DNA of 64,000 bases from CAVZOY01 sp963777095 (GTDB taxonomy: Bacteria > Actinomycetota > Actinomycetes > Mycobacteriales > Geodermatophilaceae): contig CAVZOY010000006.1 of the NCBI GenBank assembly GCA_963777095.1, forward strand, positions 1,302,001 to 1,366,000. The letters are read 5' to 3'. The notes beneath the pieces are model-generated. The model saw only the letters and a list, made by a program, of their open reading frames with translations. It made no database searches and was not told the origin of the DNA. Positions 16,998 to 26,604 of this stretch are shown here, piece after piece (the stretch's first letter is position 1; each line of letters begins with the position of its first letter). The translations under genes and the position numbers were made by a program.

Positions 16998-18305
16998 ATG
17001 ATCGAGCGCTACACGCTGCCCGAGATGGGCCGCGTCTGGAGCGACCAGCACAAGTACGAGCTGTGGTGCCGCGTCGAGACGATGGTCCTGGAGGCGCACG
17101 CCGCCGCCGGGCGGGTGCCCGCCGACGTCGTCGAGCCGGTGCGCAACGCCCCGCCGCCGACGCCGGAGCGGGTCGCCGAGATCGAGGAGACGACGCAGCA
17201 CGACGTGATCGCCTTCCTCACGGCATGGGCCGACAACACCGAGCCGCGGTCGGCGGCGGCGTACGTCCACCACGGCATGACGTCGTCCGACCTGCTCGAC
17301 ACGGCGCTGGCCGTGCAGCTCACCGAGGCGACCGACCTGCTGCTCGCGCGGCTGGACCGGCTGGTCGCCGTGCTGCGCGACCACGGCCTGGCGCACCGGG
17401 ACACCATCAAGGTCGGCCGCACGCACGGCGTGCACGCCGAGCCCGACGTGTGGGGGCACCGGGTCGCCGACCTGGCCTTCGCGATGGCCCGGTCGCGCGA
17501 CCGGCTGCGGGCGGCCCGCGAACGCGTGGGCGTCGTGGCCATCTCCGGCGCCGTCGGCACGTACTCGCTCATCGACCCCTCGGTCGAGGTGGCGGTGGCC
17601 GAGGCGCTGGACCTGCGGCCCGCGGACGCCTCGACGCAGGTGGTGCTGCGCGACTCGATGAGCGAGTGGGTCTCGGCGCTGGCGGTGATCGCCACCGTCT
17701 GCGAGGCCATCGCGCTCGAGGTGCGGCACGGCCAGCGCACCGAGGTGCGCGAGCTGTCGGAGGCGTTCGGCTCGGGCCAGAAGGGCTCGAGCGCGATGCC
17801 GCACAAGAAGAACCCCATCCGCTCGGAGCGCATCGCCGGACTGGCCCGCGTCGTCCGCGCCGCCGTCGTCCCGGTCATGGAGGGCATCCCGCTGTGGCAC
17901 GAGCGGGACATCTCCCACTCCTCGACCGAGCGGGTGTTCCTCCCGGACGCCGCCATCACCACCGACTACCTGCTGCACCTCACGACCGGCCTGGTCGAGA
18001 ACCTCGTCGTGGACGCCGAGCGCATGCGGGTGAACCTCGAGTCGACCGGCGGGTTGATCTACACGTCGTCGGTGCTGCTCGAGCTGGTCGAGGGCGGGCT
18101 GTCGCGGGAGGACGCCTACGCGCTGGTCCAGTCGGCGGCCATGGAGACGTGGAACTCGGGTGTCCCGTTCCGCGAGACGCTGCGGACCCGCGCCAAGGCC
18201 TCTGCGGTGGAGCTCGACGAGGCCCGGCTGGACGAGATCTGCCGGCCCGAGCGGTACGTCACCAACCTCGGGCCGCTGTTCGACCGCCTCGCCGCGCTGT
18301 CATGA
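16998..18305 (+). CDS. purB: Adenylosuccinate lyase
   Basis: 435 aa, standard length. It belongs to the fumarase/aspartase superfamily; the signature loop appears as GSSAMPHKKNPIRSE, and the histidine of GRTHGVHAEP and the TSSDLLDT segment complete the active site. It acts twice in purine synthesis: SAICAR to AICAR, and adenylosuccinate to AMP, releasing fumarate each time. The stop codon overlaps the ATG of purC by four bases (ATGA), so the two are translationally coupled. Confidence 0.97.
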   Translation: MIERYTLPEMGRVWSDQHKYELWCRVETMVLEAHAAAGRVPADVVEPVRNAPPPTPERVAEIEETTQHDVIAFLTAWADNTEPRSAAAYVHHGMTSSDLLDTALAVQLTEATDLLLARLDRLVAVLRDHGLAHRDTIKVGRTHGVHAEPDVWGHRVADLAFAMARSRDRLRAARERVGVVAISGAVGTYSLIDPSVEVAVAEALDLRPADASTQVVLRDSMSEWVSALAVIATVCEAIALEVRHGQRTEVRELSEAFGSGQKGSSAMPHKKNPIRSERIAGLARVVRAAVVPVMEGIPLWHERDISHSSTERVFLPDAAITTDYLLHLTTGLVENLVVDAERMRVNLESTGGLIYTSSVLLELVEGGLSREDAYALVQSAAMETWNSGVPFRETLRTRAKASAVELDEARLDEICRPERYVTNLGPLFDRLAALS

Positions 18306-19184
18306 CGTCTTCCCGACCCGCCCCTCCACCCTTGCCGCTGGTCGCGCGCGGCAAGGTGCGCGAGATCTACGACGCCGGCGACGACCGGCTGCTGCTCGTG
18401 GCCTCGGACCGCATCTCGGCCTACGACCACGTGCTGCCGACGCCGATCCCCGACAAGGGCCGGGTGCTCACGGCGCTGTCGGTGTGGTGGTTCGAGCAGC
18501 TGGCGCCGGTGCTGGCGTCGCACGGTGCGTCGCACCACCTGGTCTCGGCGTCGGAGGTGCCGGCGTCGGTGGCCGGCCGGGCGATGCTGGTGCGCCGGCT
18601 GGAGATGCTGCCGGTGGAGTGCGTGGCGCGCGGCTACCTGTCGGGCTCCGGGACGGTCGAGTACTGGCGGACCGGCGCGATCCGGGACGTCGTCCTGCCA
18701 CCCGGCCTGGTCGAGGGCTCGCGGCTGCCGACGCCGGTGTTCACGCCGTCGACCAAGGCCGAGGTCGGCGAGCACGACGAGGCGATTCACGTTCGCCGAC
18801 GTGGAGGCGCTCGTGGGGTCGTCGCGGGCCGGCGAGCTGCGGTCGCTCACGCTCGCCCTGTACGAGCGCGGCGCCGAGCTCGCCGCGGCTGCGGGGATCG
18901 TCCTCGCCGACACGAAGTTCGAGTTCGGGGTGTCGTCGTCCGGGGAGCTCGTGCTGGGCGACGAGGTGCTCACGCCGGACTCCTCGCGCTTCTGGCCGGC
19001 GTCCACCTGGTCGCCCGGCGCGACGCAGCCGTCGTACGACAAGCAGTTCGTCCGCGACTGGCTGACGTCGTCCGGCTGGGACCGCGTGTCGCCCCCGCCC
19101 GAGCTCCCGGACGACGTCGTCGCCGCCACCCGCGAGCGCTACGTCGCCGCGTACGAGCAGCTCACCGGCCGCCGCTTCACCTGA
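18302..19184 (+). CDS. purC: Phosphoribosylaminoimidazole-succinocarboxamide synthase (SAICAR synthase), frame broken once
   Basis: Joins CAIR and aspartate with ATP to form SAICAR. The first 160 codons show VARGKVREIYD, SDRISAYDHVLPTPIPDKG and ECVARGYLSGSG. Near 18785 the frame shifts at gattcac; removing one T restores DEAITFADVEAL and the downstream half (ADTKFEFG, PDSSRFWP, PSYDKQFVRDWL), giving 293 aa, the normal size. Because purC is essential for purine synthesis and the rest is intact, the extra base is probably a sequence error. It starts inside the purB stop codon. Confidence 0.9.
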
Positions 19185-19213
19185 CACCTGCCGCTTCCCG
19201 GATCTCGACGGGT

Positions 19214-20097
19214 TCAGCCGCGGAGCGCCGCACGGATGGCCGCGATCACCTGACCCGGACGGCCAAGGACGTCGGCCGAACTGAAGCGGAGAATCGTCCA
19301 TCCGGCAGCGACGAGCTCGTTCTGCCTCCGCAGGTCCTTGACGAACACGTCCCGCTCCCGGTGCACGTTGCCGTCGAACTCCACGATGACCTTGCGGTCG
19401 GGCCAGGCCATGTCCGCCCGACCCAGGAAGACTCCGCCGGCGGACAGAACGACGAACTGCAGCTCCGGCGCGGGGAGGCCGGCCGCGTGGATGAGCCAGC
19501 GGAGAACCGACTCCATCGGCGACTCCGAGCGTGGATCGGCCACCGGCAGGACGGCTCGCGCTCGCGCGATGCCCCGGCCCTGCGGCCGCCTCTCCATCTG
19601 CCGCTGGAGATCCGCGGGTGTGCACAGCCGTGAGATCAGCTGATCGGTCACCGCCAGGAGCGCGCCGGGCTGGAGAACCGCTGCCAGGTCTCGCCAGGTG
19701 CGTGCGGGCGTGGTCAGCGTGAACGCCCCCGCCGGGTGATCTCGTCGACGTCGAGGGGGGGGTGCGGTGGATGCGTCGGTCGGCGCGGCTCTCCGCGCGT
19801 GAGGCCTTCGGCACGGTCATGTCGACCCGCGCATCGGCAGCCTGTTGCCGACGGGACCTCGAGGCCCCACAGAGCCGCGGCCGTGAGATGACTGAGGACG
19901 GCGCCGGCCGGCGCGGTCAGCAGGACGGCGGCAAGGCGGTGCGACAGGTCGCGGGACAGCGCCCGGGGGAGATAGGTGTCCCGCGACAGTCGTTCCACGG
20001 CCGGGTGCCGTAGCTGTCGATCCGTCAGACCGGCCGCCTGGGCCATGGAACGCGTCGCGGGGCCGGTGAGTCGGGGAGGGGGGCGACGTCCGGGCAC
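19214..20097 (-). pseudogene. AbiEi-type/DUF559-domain protein, frame broken three times
   Basis: The C-terminal half (19214-19651) reads MESVLRWLIHAAGLP, then VIVEFDGNVHRERDVFVKDL and WTILRFSSADVL, the DUF559 endonuclease-like (very-short-patch-repair) fold. The N-terminal half (to about 20097) reads RLTGPATRSMAQAAGL and AAALWGLEVPSA, as in the wHTH/AbiEi-like proteins common in actinobacteria. Joining the halves needs three single-base corrections, near 19725 (G run), 19755-19763 (a run of eight C on the coding strand) and 19838. With these the product is about 294 aa. Either the gene is decaying or the runs were misread. The GTG at 20097 is my start choice. No known partner gene is adjacent. 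Confidence 0.65.
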
Positions 20098-20230
20098 GGG
20101 CAGCAGCCTGACCGAGAGGGCCGCTTCGCCGTGTCCGTCATCCACAGCCCCGTCGACATCGGCGATCTCGAATGCTTTGGGCGGTCAAAGTGTGCGAGAT
20201 CGGCGATCTCGACGGGGGAGGGCCGACAGA

Positions 20231-21814
20231 TCAGGCGACGGCGCGGACGCCGGTCCAGCTCGTCACGACCTGCCGCGCCCCGAGGCCGCCGCTCGCGGTG
20301 CCGGGGTAGAGGGACACCGTGCCCGACGACTCGAGCACGACCAGGTCCACCAGTCGGTCGCCGGTCACGTCGCCCGGGCCGGAGAGCCGGGCACCGGTCA
20401 TGCCCGACGCGAGCAGCGTGCGGGGGCTGACGCCGCCGGTGCCGGTGCCGGGGTAGACCCAGAGCTGCCCCGACGAGTCCAGGGCCACCACGTCCGAACG
20501 CCGGTCGAGTGTCAGGTCGCCGAGGCCGGCGATGTCGACCATCCCGGTCCAGCCCGAGAGCACCTGGGTGCGGGGGCTGAACGTGCTGCGGTCGGTGCCG
20601 CGGTAGAGCCAGAGGCGGCCGGACGTGTCGAGGGCCAGCAGGTCGGATCGGCCGTCACCGCTGAAGTCGCCGGGCCCGGCCAGCTGCCGCATCGTCGACC
20701 AGCCCGAGCCGATCAGGCTGCGGGTCCCGAACGTGCCCTTGCCGGTGCCCGGGTACAGCCAGAGCCGCCCCGAGGTGTCCTTGGCCAGGACGTCGTGCCG
20801 CCGGTCGCCGGTGAGGTCGCCGGGTGCGGCGATGTCGGACATGGCCGACCACGTCGTCGCCATCGTCGCGCGGGTCGGGAAGGCCGACGCCCCGTTCCCC
20901 CGGTAGTGCCAGAGCCAGCCGGAGGTGTTCAGCCGCAGGAGATCGTTGGTCCAGTCGGCGTCGAAGTCGTGCGTCGACTCGGTCATGATCGCCGGCGGGA
21001 TCTGCGGCGGGGTGAACGAGTACCAGCTGCAGGTGCGGTCGTAGTCGCGCGTCGAGTCGTACCACTGAGAGATGTAGACGCGTCCGCCCGAGAAGCTCGG
21101 TTGCGAGCAGCGGTCCAGCGCTTCCTCGGGGTAGTCGAGCTCGCCGGCGGTCGCCCAGACCGGCACGGTCGGCAGGAACCAGCTGCCGACGATCTCGTTC
21201 CAGCCGCTCGTGTACGAGTAGAGGCCGTAGGCGAAGCCGGCGTCGCGCAGGCCGCGCATCAGGCCCTCGATGACGTAGCGGTTGTAGAGCTCGTTGGTCG
21301 CCGTGCCGGTCGGCCACGGCTGCGCGGGCCGCGGCTCGACGTCGATCCACACCATCGGCGGTCGCCAGCCCTCGGCGAGCATCGAGGCGACGGCGAACTC
21401 CGCCGCGGCGTAGCCGACGTTGCTCAGCCGCGCCCGCCTGGTCGTCGGCTGCCACGGGCCGTCGTCACCGTAGGTGGTCTCCTGCGCCGCCGTCGGGAAC
21501 GTCGCCATCGTGTAGGCGTGGTTGGGCTTGCCGTTGTCGCGCAGCCACTGCACCTGGTCGTCGAGGCAGGGGTTCTCGGTGAAGGCCAGGCCCTTGGTGA
21601 GGCCGACGATGACGAACTGGGCGGACGTCGGCGGCATCGGCAGGTTGAAGCCGCCGTCCGCGGACGAGCACTGCGGCCAGGAGACGTCGTTGCCGAACAT
21701 CGTCGCCGCGCCGGCCGGCTGCGCCAGCGGCTGGACGACGAAGACCGCCATCAGCAGCGCCAGCAGGGCGGCTCGTGCGGACGCGCGGCGCCGACCGATC
21801 GGGACCCTCACCAT
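20231..21814 (-). CDS. Secreted DUF1906 glycoside-hydrolase-like protein with VCBS/FG-GAP repeats
   Basis: 527 aa. A signal peptide is seen (RRRASARAALLALLMAVFVV, cleavage near PAGAA). Residues 38-300 resemble the DUF1906/GH25-like TIM-barrel family (GNDVSWPQC, VWIDVEPRPAQPW, YGLYSYTSGW). The C-terminal 230 residues contain repeated blocks of about 50 residues (WLYPGTGKGTF, WLYRGTDRSTF, WVYPGTGTGG with GDFSGDGRSDLL-type turns), which are FG-GAP/VCBS beta-propeller repeats. It probably binds or cleaves cell-wall or extracellular glycans. It stands alone, divergent from purS. Confidence 0.85.
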   Translation of the reverse strand: MVRVPIGRRRASARAALLALLMAVFVVQPLAQPAGAATMFGNDVSWPQCSSADGGFNLPMPPTSAQFVIVGLTKGLAFTENPCLDDQVQWLRDNGKPNHAYTMATFPTAAQETTYGDDGPWQPTTRRARLSNVGYAAAEFAVASMLAEGWRPPMVWIDVEPRPAQPWPTGTATNELYNRYVIEGLMRGLRDAGFAYGLYSYTSGWNEIVGSWFLPTVPVWATAGELDYPEEALDRCSQPSFSGGRVYISQWYDSTRDYDRTCSWYSFTPPQIPPAIMTESTHDFDADWTNDLLRLNTSGWLWHYRGNGASAFPTRATMATTWSAMSDIAAPGDLTGDRRHDVLAKDTSGRLWLYPGTGKGTFGTRSLIGSGWSTMRQLAGPGDFSGDGRSDLLALDTSGRLWLYRGTDRSTFSPRTQVLSGWTGMVDIAGLGDLTLDRRSDVVALDSSGQLWVYPGTGTGGVSPRTLLASGMTGARLSGPGDVTGDRLVDLVVLESSGTVSLYPGTASGGLGARQVVTSWTGVRAVA

Positions 21815-21959
21815 CGCCCGGCCTCCCCCTGGGGTGCGCCGGCCGCCGTTGGCCGACGCACGTCAGGAGTGTCCTGCGGCACATCCGCGAGGGGAAGCAC
21901 CGCAGGGCCGCCGTGACCGCGCCGAGACCCGGTGACCGGCCCCGGTAGGCTCGTTCACC

Positions 21960-22199
21960 GTGCCGCGGGTGGTCGTAGACGTCGTCCTCAAGCCGGAGAT
22001 CTCCGACCCCCAGGGGCAGGCGGTCCTCGGCGCACTCGGCCGGTTGGGCCACGGCAACGTGCGCAGCGTCCGCCAGGGCAAACACTTCGTCCTGGACGTC
22101 GACGGGACGCCGGACGAGGCGGAGCTGAAGCAGATCGCCGAGACGCTGCTCGCCAACCCCGTCATCGAGGACGTCGAGCTGCACCTGCCGGGGGTCTGA
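21960..22199 (+). CDS. purS: Phosphoribosylformylglycinamidine synthase subunit PurS
   Basis: 79 aa, standard for the small PurS subunit (VVDVVLKPEISDPQGQAV, KHFVLDVDG). It bridges PurL and PurQ in the three-part FGAM synthase. GTG start; the next gene begins three bases after its stop. Confidence 0.95.
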   Translation: MPRVVVDVVLKPEISDPQGQAVLGALGRLGHGNVRSVRQGKHFVLDVDGTPDEAELKQIAETLLANPVIEDVELHLPGV

Positions 22200-22202
22200 G
22201 CC

Positions 22203-22874
22203 GTGCGCATCGGGATCATCACCTTCCCGGGATCGCTGGACGACGTCGACGCCGCGCGGGCGGTGCGCCTGGCCGGCGGGAAGCCGGTGGCGCTCTGGCA
22301 CGCCGACCACGACCTCAAGGACGTCGACGCCGTCGTCCTCCCCGGGGGCTTCTCGTACGGCGACTACCTGCGCGCGGGCGCCATCGCCGCCCGCGCGCCG
22401 CTGATGCAGGACGTCGTCGACCGCGCCCGGGCGGGTCTGCCCGTGCTCGGCATCTGCAACGGCTTCCAGGTGCTCTGCGAGGCCGGCCTGCTGCCCGGCG
22501 CGCTCACCCGCAACGGGCACCTGCATTTCCGCAACCGCGACCAGGCACTGCGCATCGAGCGTGCGGACACCGCGTGGACGTCGTCGTACACCGAGGGCCA
22601 GCGGATCGTCGTCCCGGTCAAGAACGGCGAGGGCCGCTACGTGGCCGCGCCGGCCGAGCTCGAGCGGCTGGAGAAGGACGGCCGGGTCGCCGTCCGCTAC
22701 GTCGACGGCAACCCGAACGGCAGCCTGCGCGACATCGCCGGGGTGACCAGCGAGGACGGCCGCGTCGTCGGCCTCATGCCGCACCCCGAGCACGCCGTCG
22801 AGGACCTCACCGGACCGTCGACCGACGGGCTCGGCTTCTTCACGAGCGCGCTGAAGGCGGTCGTGAACGCATGA
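22203..22874 (+). CDS. purQ: Phosphoribosylformylglycinamidine synthase, glutaminase subunit PurQ
   Basis: 223 aa, a class I glutamine amidotransferase. The nucleophile Cys lies in LPVLGICNGFQVLCEAG and the His-Glu pair in LMPHPEHAVE. It supplies ammonia to PurL. GTG start three bases after purS. Its stop codon overlaps an ATG (22871) that opens a 27-codon frame reaching purL. Confidence 0.96.
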   Translation: MRIGIITFPGSLDDVDAARAVRLAGGKPVALWHADHDLKDVDAVVLPGGFSYGDYLRAGAIAARAPLMQDVVDRARAGLPVLGICNGFQVLCEAGLLPGALTRNGHLHFRNRDQALRIERADTAWTSSYTEGQRIVVPVKNGEGRYVAAPAELERLEKDGRVAVRYVDGNPNGSLRDIAGVTSEDGRVVGLMPHPEHAVEDLTGPSTDGLGFFTSALKAVVNA

Positions 22875-22954
22875 TCGCGAGAACGACGCCCGAGCGAGCA
22901 TCGCAGGGAGCGCCAGCGACCGAGGAGCGGAACGAGGGCGGAGTCGAGCAATGA
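22871..22954 (+). other. 27-codon coupling reading frame between purQ and purL
   Basis: An ATG at 22871 overlaps the purQ stop (ATGA), and the frame ends in a TGA at 22952-22954 that overlaps the purL ATG in the same way. The predicted peptide (MIARTTPERASQGAPATEER plus seven residues) is polar, of low complexity and unlikely to fold. The likely role is to carry ribosomes across the spacer to purL (inference). The purine-rich direct-repeat look of the DNA (gcgagc..gaggagcgg..gagggcgg) suggests it may be a dispersed intergenic repeat. Confidence 0.4.
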
Positions 22955-25245
22955 ACGTGGACACCGTCGAGATCGCGGCGAAGACGCCCGACGACGAGCA
23001 GCCCTGGGCCGAGCTCGGCCTGAAGTCCGACGAGTACCTGCGGATCCGCGACATCCTCGGCCGCCGGCCGACCACCGCCGAGCTGGCCATGTACTCGGTC
23101 ATGTGGAGCGAGCACTGCTCCTACAAGTCGTCGAAGGTCCACCTCAGAAGGTTCGGCGACCTGCCCGCCAGCGAGGCGCTGCTGGTCGGCATCGGCGAGA
23201 ACGCGGGCGTGGTCGACGTCGGCGACGGCTACGCGGTGACCTTCAAGGTCGAGTCGCACAACCACCCGAGCTACGTCGAGCCGTACCAGGGCGCGGCCAC
23301 CGGCGTCGGCGGCATCGTGCGCGACATCCTGACCATGGGCGCGCGGCCCGTGGCGGTCATGGACTCGCTGCGTTTCGGCCGCGCCGACGCCCCGGACACC
23401 GCGCGCGTGCTGCCCGGCGTCGTCGCCGGGGTCGGTGGCTACGGCAACTGCCTGGGCCTGCCCAACATCGGCGGCGAGCTGCTGTTCGACGACTGCTACG
23501 CCGGTAACCCGCTGGTCAACGCCCTGTGCGTCGGCGTCATGAAGCACGAGGACGTGCGGCTCGCCAAGGCCGAGGGCGCCGGCAACAAGGTGATCCTGTT
23601 CGGCGCCCGCACGGGCGGCGACGGCATCGGCGGCGTCTCGGTGCTGGCCAGCGAGACCTTCGACGCCGAGGGCCCGGCCAAGCGACCCAGCGTGCAGGTC
23701 GGCGACCCGTTCACCGAGAAGCTGCTCATCGAGGCCTGCCTGGAGATCTTCGAGCAGGACCTGGTCACCGGCATCCAGGACCTCGGCGGCGCGGGCCTGT
23801 CCTGCGCGACGTCCGAGCTGGCCAGCGCCGGCACCGGCGGCATGCACGTCGACCTCGACACCGTTCCGCTGCGCGACTCGACCCTCACGCCGGCCGAGAT
23901 CCTGATGAGCGAGTCGCAGGAGCGCATGTGCGCGATCGTCGAGCCGGCCAAGGTCGACGCGTTCCTCGCCGTCTGCCGCAAGTGGGACGTGCTCGCCACC
24001 GTCATCGGGAAGGTCACCGACGGCGACCGGCTCACCGTCGACTGGCACGGCGAGCGGATCGTCGACGTCCCGCCGCGCACGGTCGCGCACGAGGGGCCGG
24101 TCTACGACCGGCCGATGCGGCGTCCGGCCGACCTCGACGACCTGCAGGCCGACGACCCGGCCCGCCTCACCCGCCCGGCCACGCCGGCCGAGCTGCAGGC
24201 GCACTGGCTGGCCGTCGTCAGCAGCCCGGACGGCGCCGACAAGACCTGGGTCACCGAGCAGTACGACCGCTACGTGCGCGGCAACACCGTGCTCGCCCAG
24301 CCGGACGACGCCGGCGTGGTGCGCATCGACGAGGAGTCGCACCTCGGCATCGCGCTGGCGCTCGACGGCAACGCCCGGTTCGCGCGGCTCGACCCGTACG
24401 CCGGCGCGCAGCTGAACCTGGCCGAGGCCTACCGCAACGTGGCCGTCAGCGGCGCCCGCCCGCTCGCCGTCACCAACTGCCTCAACTTCGGCTCCCCGGA
24501 GGAGCCGGAGGTGATGTGGCAGTTCGCCGAGGCCGTCCGCGGCCTGGCCGACGGGTGCCGCGACCTCGGCCTCCCGGTCACCGGCGGCAACGTGAGCCTC
24601 TACAACCAGACCGGCGACGTCGCGATCAACCCGACGCCGGTCATCGGCGTCCTGGGTGTGCACGACGACGTCCGGCGGCGGGTGCCCTCCGGCTGGCGGA
24701 CGGCGGGGGAGACCGTGCTGCTGCTCGGCGAGACGCGGCCGGAGTTCGGCGGCTCCGCCTGGGCGAGCGTGGTCCACGGGCACCTGGGCGGCCGGCCGCC
24801 GGCGGTCGACCTCGAGGCCGAGCGGAAGCTCGGCGAGCTGCTCGCCGCGCTCGGCCGTGAGGGGCTGGTCGGCTCGGCGCACGACCTCGCCGACGGCGGG
24901 CTGGCGCAGGCGCTGGCCGAGTCGGCGCTGCGGTACGGAGTCGGCGCCCGGCTGTCGCTGGGCGAGGACCCGTTCACCGTGCTGTTCAGCGAGTCGGCGG
25001 CCCGCGTGGTCGTGACGACGTCCGACCCGGGTGGCGTGAAGACGACGGCCGACTGGGCGGGCGTCCTGGTCACCGAGCTGGGGACGACGGGCGGGGACGC
25101 GCTCGTCGTCGACGGACTGCCCGACCTGCCCGACCTGCCCCTCGCCGAGCTGCGCGCGGCGTGGACGGCGACCCTGCCTGCTCTCTTCGGCTCGCCCGAG
25201 GCGACTGTCGGCGTCGTGCCCACGGGGACCGTCCCCACCAGCTGA
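22951..25245 (+). CDS. purL: Phosphoribosylformylglycinamidine synthase subunit PurL
   Basis: 764 aa, the small (type II) PurL of Gram-positive organisms, with two AIRS-like repeats. Conserved segments are MWSEHCSYKSSK, KVESHNHPSYVEPYQGAATG, GGVSVLASETF and VTGGNVSLYNQT. It converts FGAR to FGAM with ATP and ammonia delivered by PurQ, in complex with PurS. The ATG overlaps the stop of the 27-codon frame before it, and its own stop overlaps the next gene by one base. Confidence 0.97.
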   Translation: MNVDTVEIAAKTPDDEQPWAELGLKSDEYLRIRDILGRRPTTAELAMYSVMWSEHCSYKSSKVHLRRFGDLPASEALLVGIGENAGVVDVGDGYAVTFKVESHNHPSYVEPYQGAATGVGGIVRDILTMGARPVAVMDSLRFGRADAPDTARVLPGVVAGVGGYGNCLGLPNIGGELLFDDCYAGNPLVNALCVGVMKHEDVRLAKAEGAGNKVILFGARTGGDGIGGVSVLASETFDAEGPAKRPSVQVGDPFTEKLLIEACLEIFEQDLVTGIQDLGGAGLSCATSELASAGTGGMHVDLDTVPLRDSTLTPAEILMSESQERMCAIVEPAKVDAFLAVCRKWDVLATVIGKVTDGDRLTVDWHGERIVDVPPRTVAHEGPVYDRPMRRPADLDDLQADDPARLTRPATPAELQAHWLAVVSSPDGADKTWVTEQYDRYVRGNTVLAQPDDAGVVRIDEESHLGIALALDGNARFARLDPYAGAQLNLAEAYRNVAVSGARPLAVTNCLNFGSPEEPEVMWQFAEAVRGLADGCRDLGLPVTGGNVSLYNQTGDVAINPTPVIGVLGVHDDVRRRVPSGWRTAGETVLLLGETRPEFGGSAWASVVHGHLGGRPPAVDLEAERKLGELLAALGREGLVGSAHDLADGGLAQALAESALRYGVGARLSLGEDPFTVLFSESAARVVVTTSDPGGVKTTADWAGVLVTELGTTGGDALVVDGLPDLPDLPLAELRAAWTATLPALFGSPEATVGVVPTGTVPTS

Positions 25246-25628
25246 TGCCCGCGCCGATCCCCGCGGAGGAGCTGCGCGCGGCGGTCGACCCGGTGCGCGA
25301 CTGGCTGACCGGCGCCGCCGAGCAGCCGCCGCGCGCCGTGCTGGGCGCGGCGGTGAAGACGAGCGCCCGCTGGCTGGCCCAGCAGGTGCCCGGCCGGTCG
25401 GTGGAGCTGCGGGTGCCCCCGCACGTCGCCGTCCAGCTCGTGCCGGGGCCCCGGCACACCCGCGGGACGCCGCCCAACGTGGTCGAGACCGACGCGGCGA
25501 CCTGGCTGCGCCTGGCGACCGGGGCCACGAACTGGGCGGAGGCTGTGGCGGAGGGGCGGGTGACCGCCAGCGGCAACCGCGCCGACCTCTCGGCCTACCT
25601 GCCCCTGCGCCCGCTCACCCGCGCCTGA
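25245..25628 (+). CDS. Sterol-carrier-protein-like (SCP-2 fold) small protein
   Basis: 127 aa, similar to the actinobacterial 'sterol carrier family protein' that often follows purL. A helical N-terminus (PIPAEELRAAVDPVRDWL) precedes an SCP-2-like hydrophobic pocket region with RSVELRVPPHVAVQLVPG and VVETDAATWLRLATG; the closing GRVTASGNRADLSAYLPL is the usual C-terminal helix. ATG at 25245 overlaps the purL stop by one base, so it is co-translated with the purine genes. Lipid or acyl binding is only inferred from the fold. Confidence 0.8.
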   Translation: MPAPIPAEELRAAVDPVRDWLTGAAEQPPRAVLGAAVKTSARWLAQQVPGRSVELRVPPHVAVQLVPGPRHTRGTPPNVVETDAATWLRLATGATNWAEAVAEGRVTASGNRADLSAYLPLRPLTRA

Positions 25629-25670
25629 AGCCGCCGGCGAATCGTCGGTGGGTCCGCCTACGTTCCGCTC

Positions 25671-26381
25671 GTGGACCTGATCCTGATACCCGGCCTCTGG
25701 CTCGACGGCTCGTCGTGGGACGCGGTCGTCCCCACTCTCCAGCAGGCGGGGCACCGTACCCACGCGCTGACCCTTCCCGGCATGGCGTCCCGAGAGGACG
25801 ACCGCAGTGGCATCACCTTGCGCGACCACGTCGACGCGGTGGTCGAGGTCATCGACGCCCTCGGCCCTGCCGACGGTCAGGTCGTGCTCGTCGGGCACTC
25901 CGGTGGCGGCGCGATCGCCCATGCTGCGGTCGACGCACGGCCCGGCCGTGTCGCCCGCGTGGTCTACGTCGACGCGGGCCCCGTGGGCGACGGCGGGGTC
26001 ATCAACGACGAGTTGCCCGTGGAGAACGGCGAGATCCCGCTGCCGGACTGGTCGCTGTTCGAGGAGGAGGACCTCGTCGACCTGGACGACGGACTGCGGG
26101 GGGCGTTCCGTGCACGCGCCATCCCGGCGCCCGCCCACGTCGCGACGGACGCCCAGCGACTCGCCGACGAGCGGCGGTACGACGTGCCCGTCACGGTGAT
26201 CGCGTGCGAGTTCCCGAGCGCACTGCTCCGGGAGTGGATGGAGCAGGGACATCCGTACGCGCAGGAACTCGCGCGCATCCGTTCCGTCGAGCTCGTCGAC
26301 CTGCCCACCGGCCACTGGCCACAGTTCACCCGGCCGACGGACCTGGCGAACGCGATCCTCGCCGCCGTCGGTCCGGCGTGA
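25671..26381 (+). CDS. Alpha/beta hydrolase
   Basis: 236 aa. The nucleophile elbow is GHSGGGAIAH, the oxyanion region LIPGLWLDGSSWD, and a His near the C-terminus (PTGHWPQFTRP) completes the triad. This is the compact EstC/salicylate-esterase-like branch with the PGLWLDG opening. GTG start, 42 bases after the SCP-like gene. Convergent with the MFS small subunit, with a terminator hairpin between them. Substrate unknown. Confidence 0.88.
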   Translation: MDLILIPGLWLDGSSWDAVVPTLQQAGHRTHALTLPGMASREDDRSGITLRDHVDAVVEVIDALGPADGQVVLVGHSGGGAIAHAAVDARPGRVARVVYVDAGPVGDGGVINDELPVENGEIPLPDWSLFEEEDLVDLDDGLRGAFRARAIPAPAHVATDAQRLADERRYDVPVTVIACEFPSALLREWMEQGHPYAQELARIRSVELVDLPTGHWPQFTRPTDLANAILAAVGPA

Positions 26382-26401
26382 GCGGTCGTCCCGGAACGGC
26401 A

Positions 26402-26436
26402 ACGGCGGAGGACCCCTGTGTGGGGTCCCCCGCCGT
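26402..26436. terminator. Bidirectional terminator hairpin
   Basis: Fifteen-base arms (ACGGCGGAGGACCCC and its near-complement, one A/C mismatch) around a TGTGT loop, between two convergent genes. No U-tract, as is common in actinobacteria. Confidence 0.75.
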
Positions 26437-26451
26437 CCGGCTGCGGGGCGA

Positions 26452-26604
26452 TCAGCCCGTGAACAGCTTCGCTGCGGTCTTGACGGTCTGGTACAGCCCG
26501 TAGGCGAGGGGCACGCCCACCAGCGTCCAGGCGAAGGCGATCAGGGCCATGGGGGTGTGGGTCGTCGCGTGCTGGTCGTGCGACGACGAGACGGCCGAGC
26601 TCAT
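26452..26604 (-). CDS. MFS transporter small subunit
   Basis: 50 aa with one hydrophobic segment (MALIAFAWTLVGVPLAYGLY) after a polar His-rich start. It matches the short membrane protein that accompanies oxalate/formate-type MFS carriers. Its ATG overlaps the stop codon of the carrier by four bases (ATGA). It probably stabilises or modulates the carrier; the function is not experimentally defined in what I can see. Confidence 0.75.
   Translation of the reverse strand: MSSAVSSSHDQHATTHTPMALIAFAWTLVGVPLAYGLYQTVKTAAKLFTG

Noticed and set aside
18302..19184. purC as a true pseudogene
   Set aside because: One extra T explains the break, the rest is conserved and the enzyme is needed for purine synthesis; many genes here show the same kind of defect.
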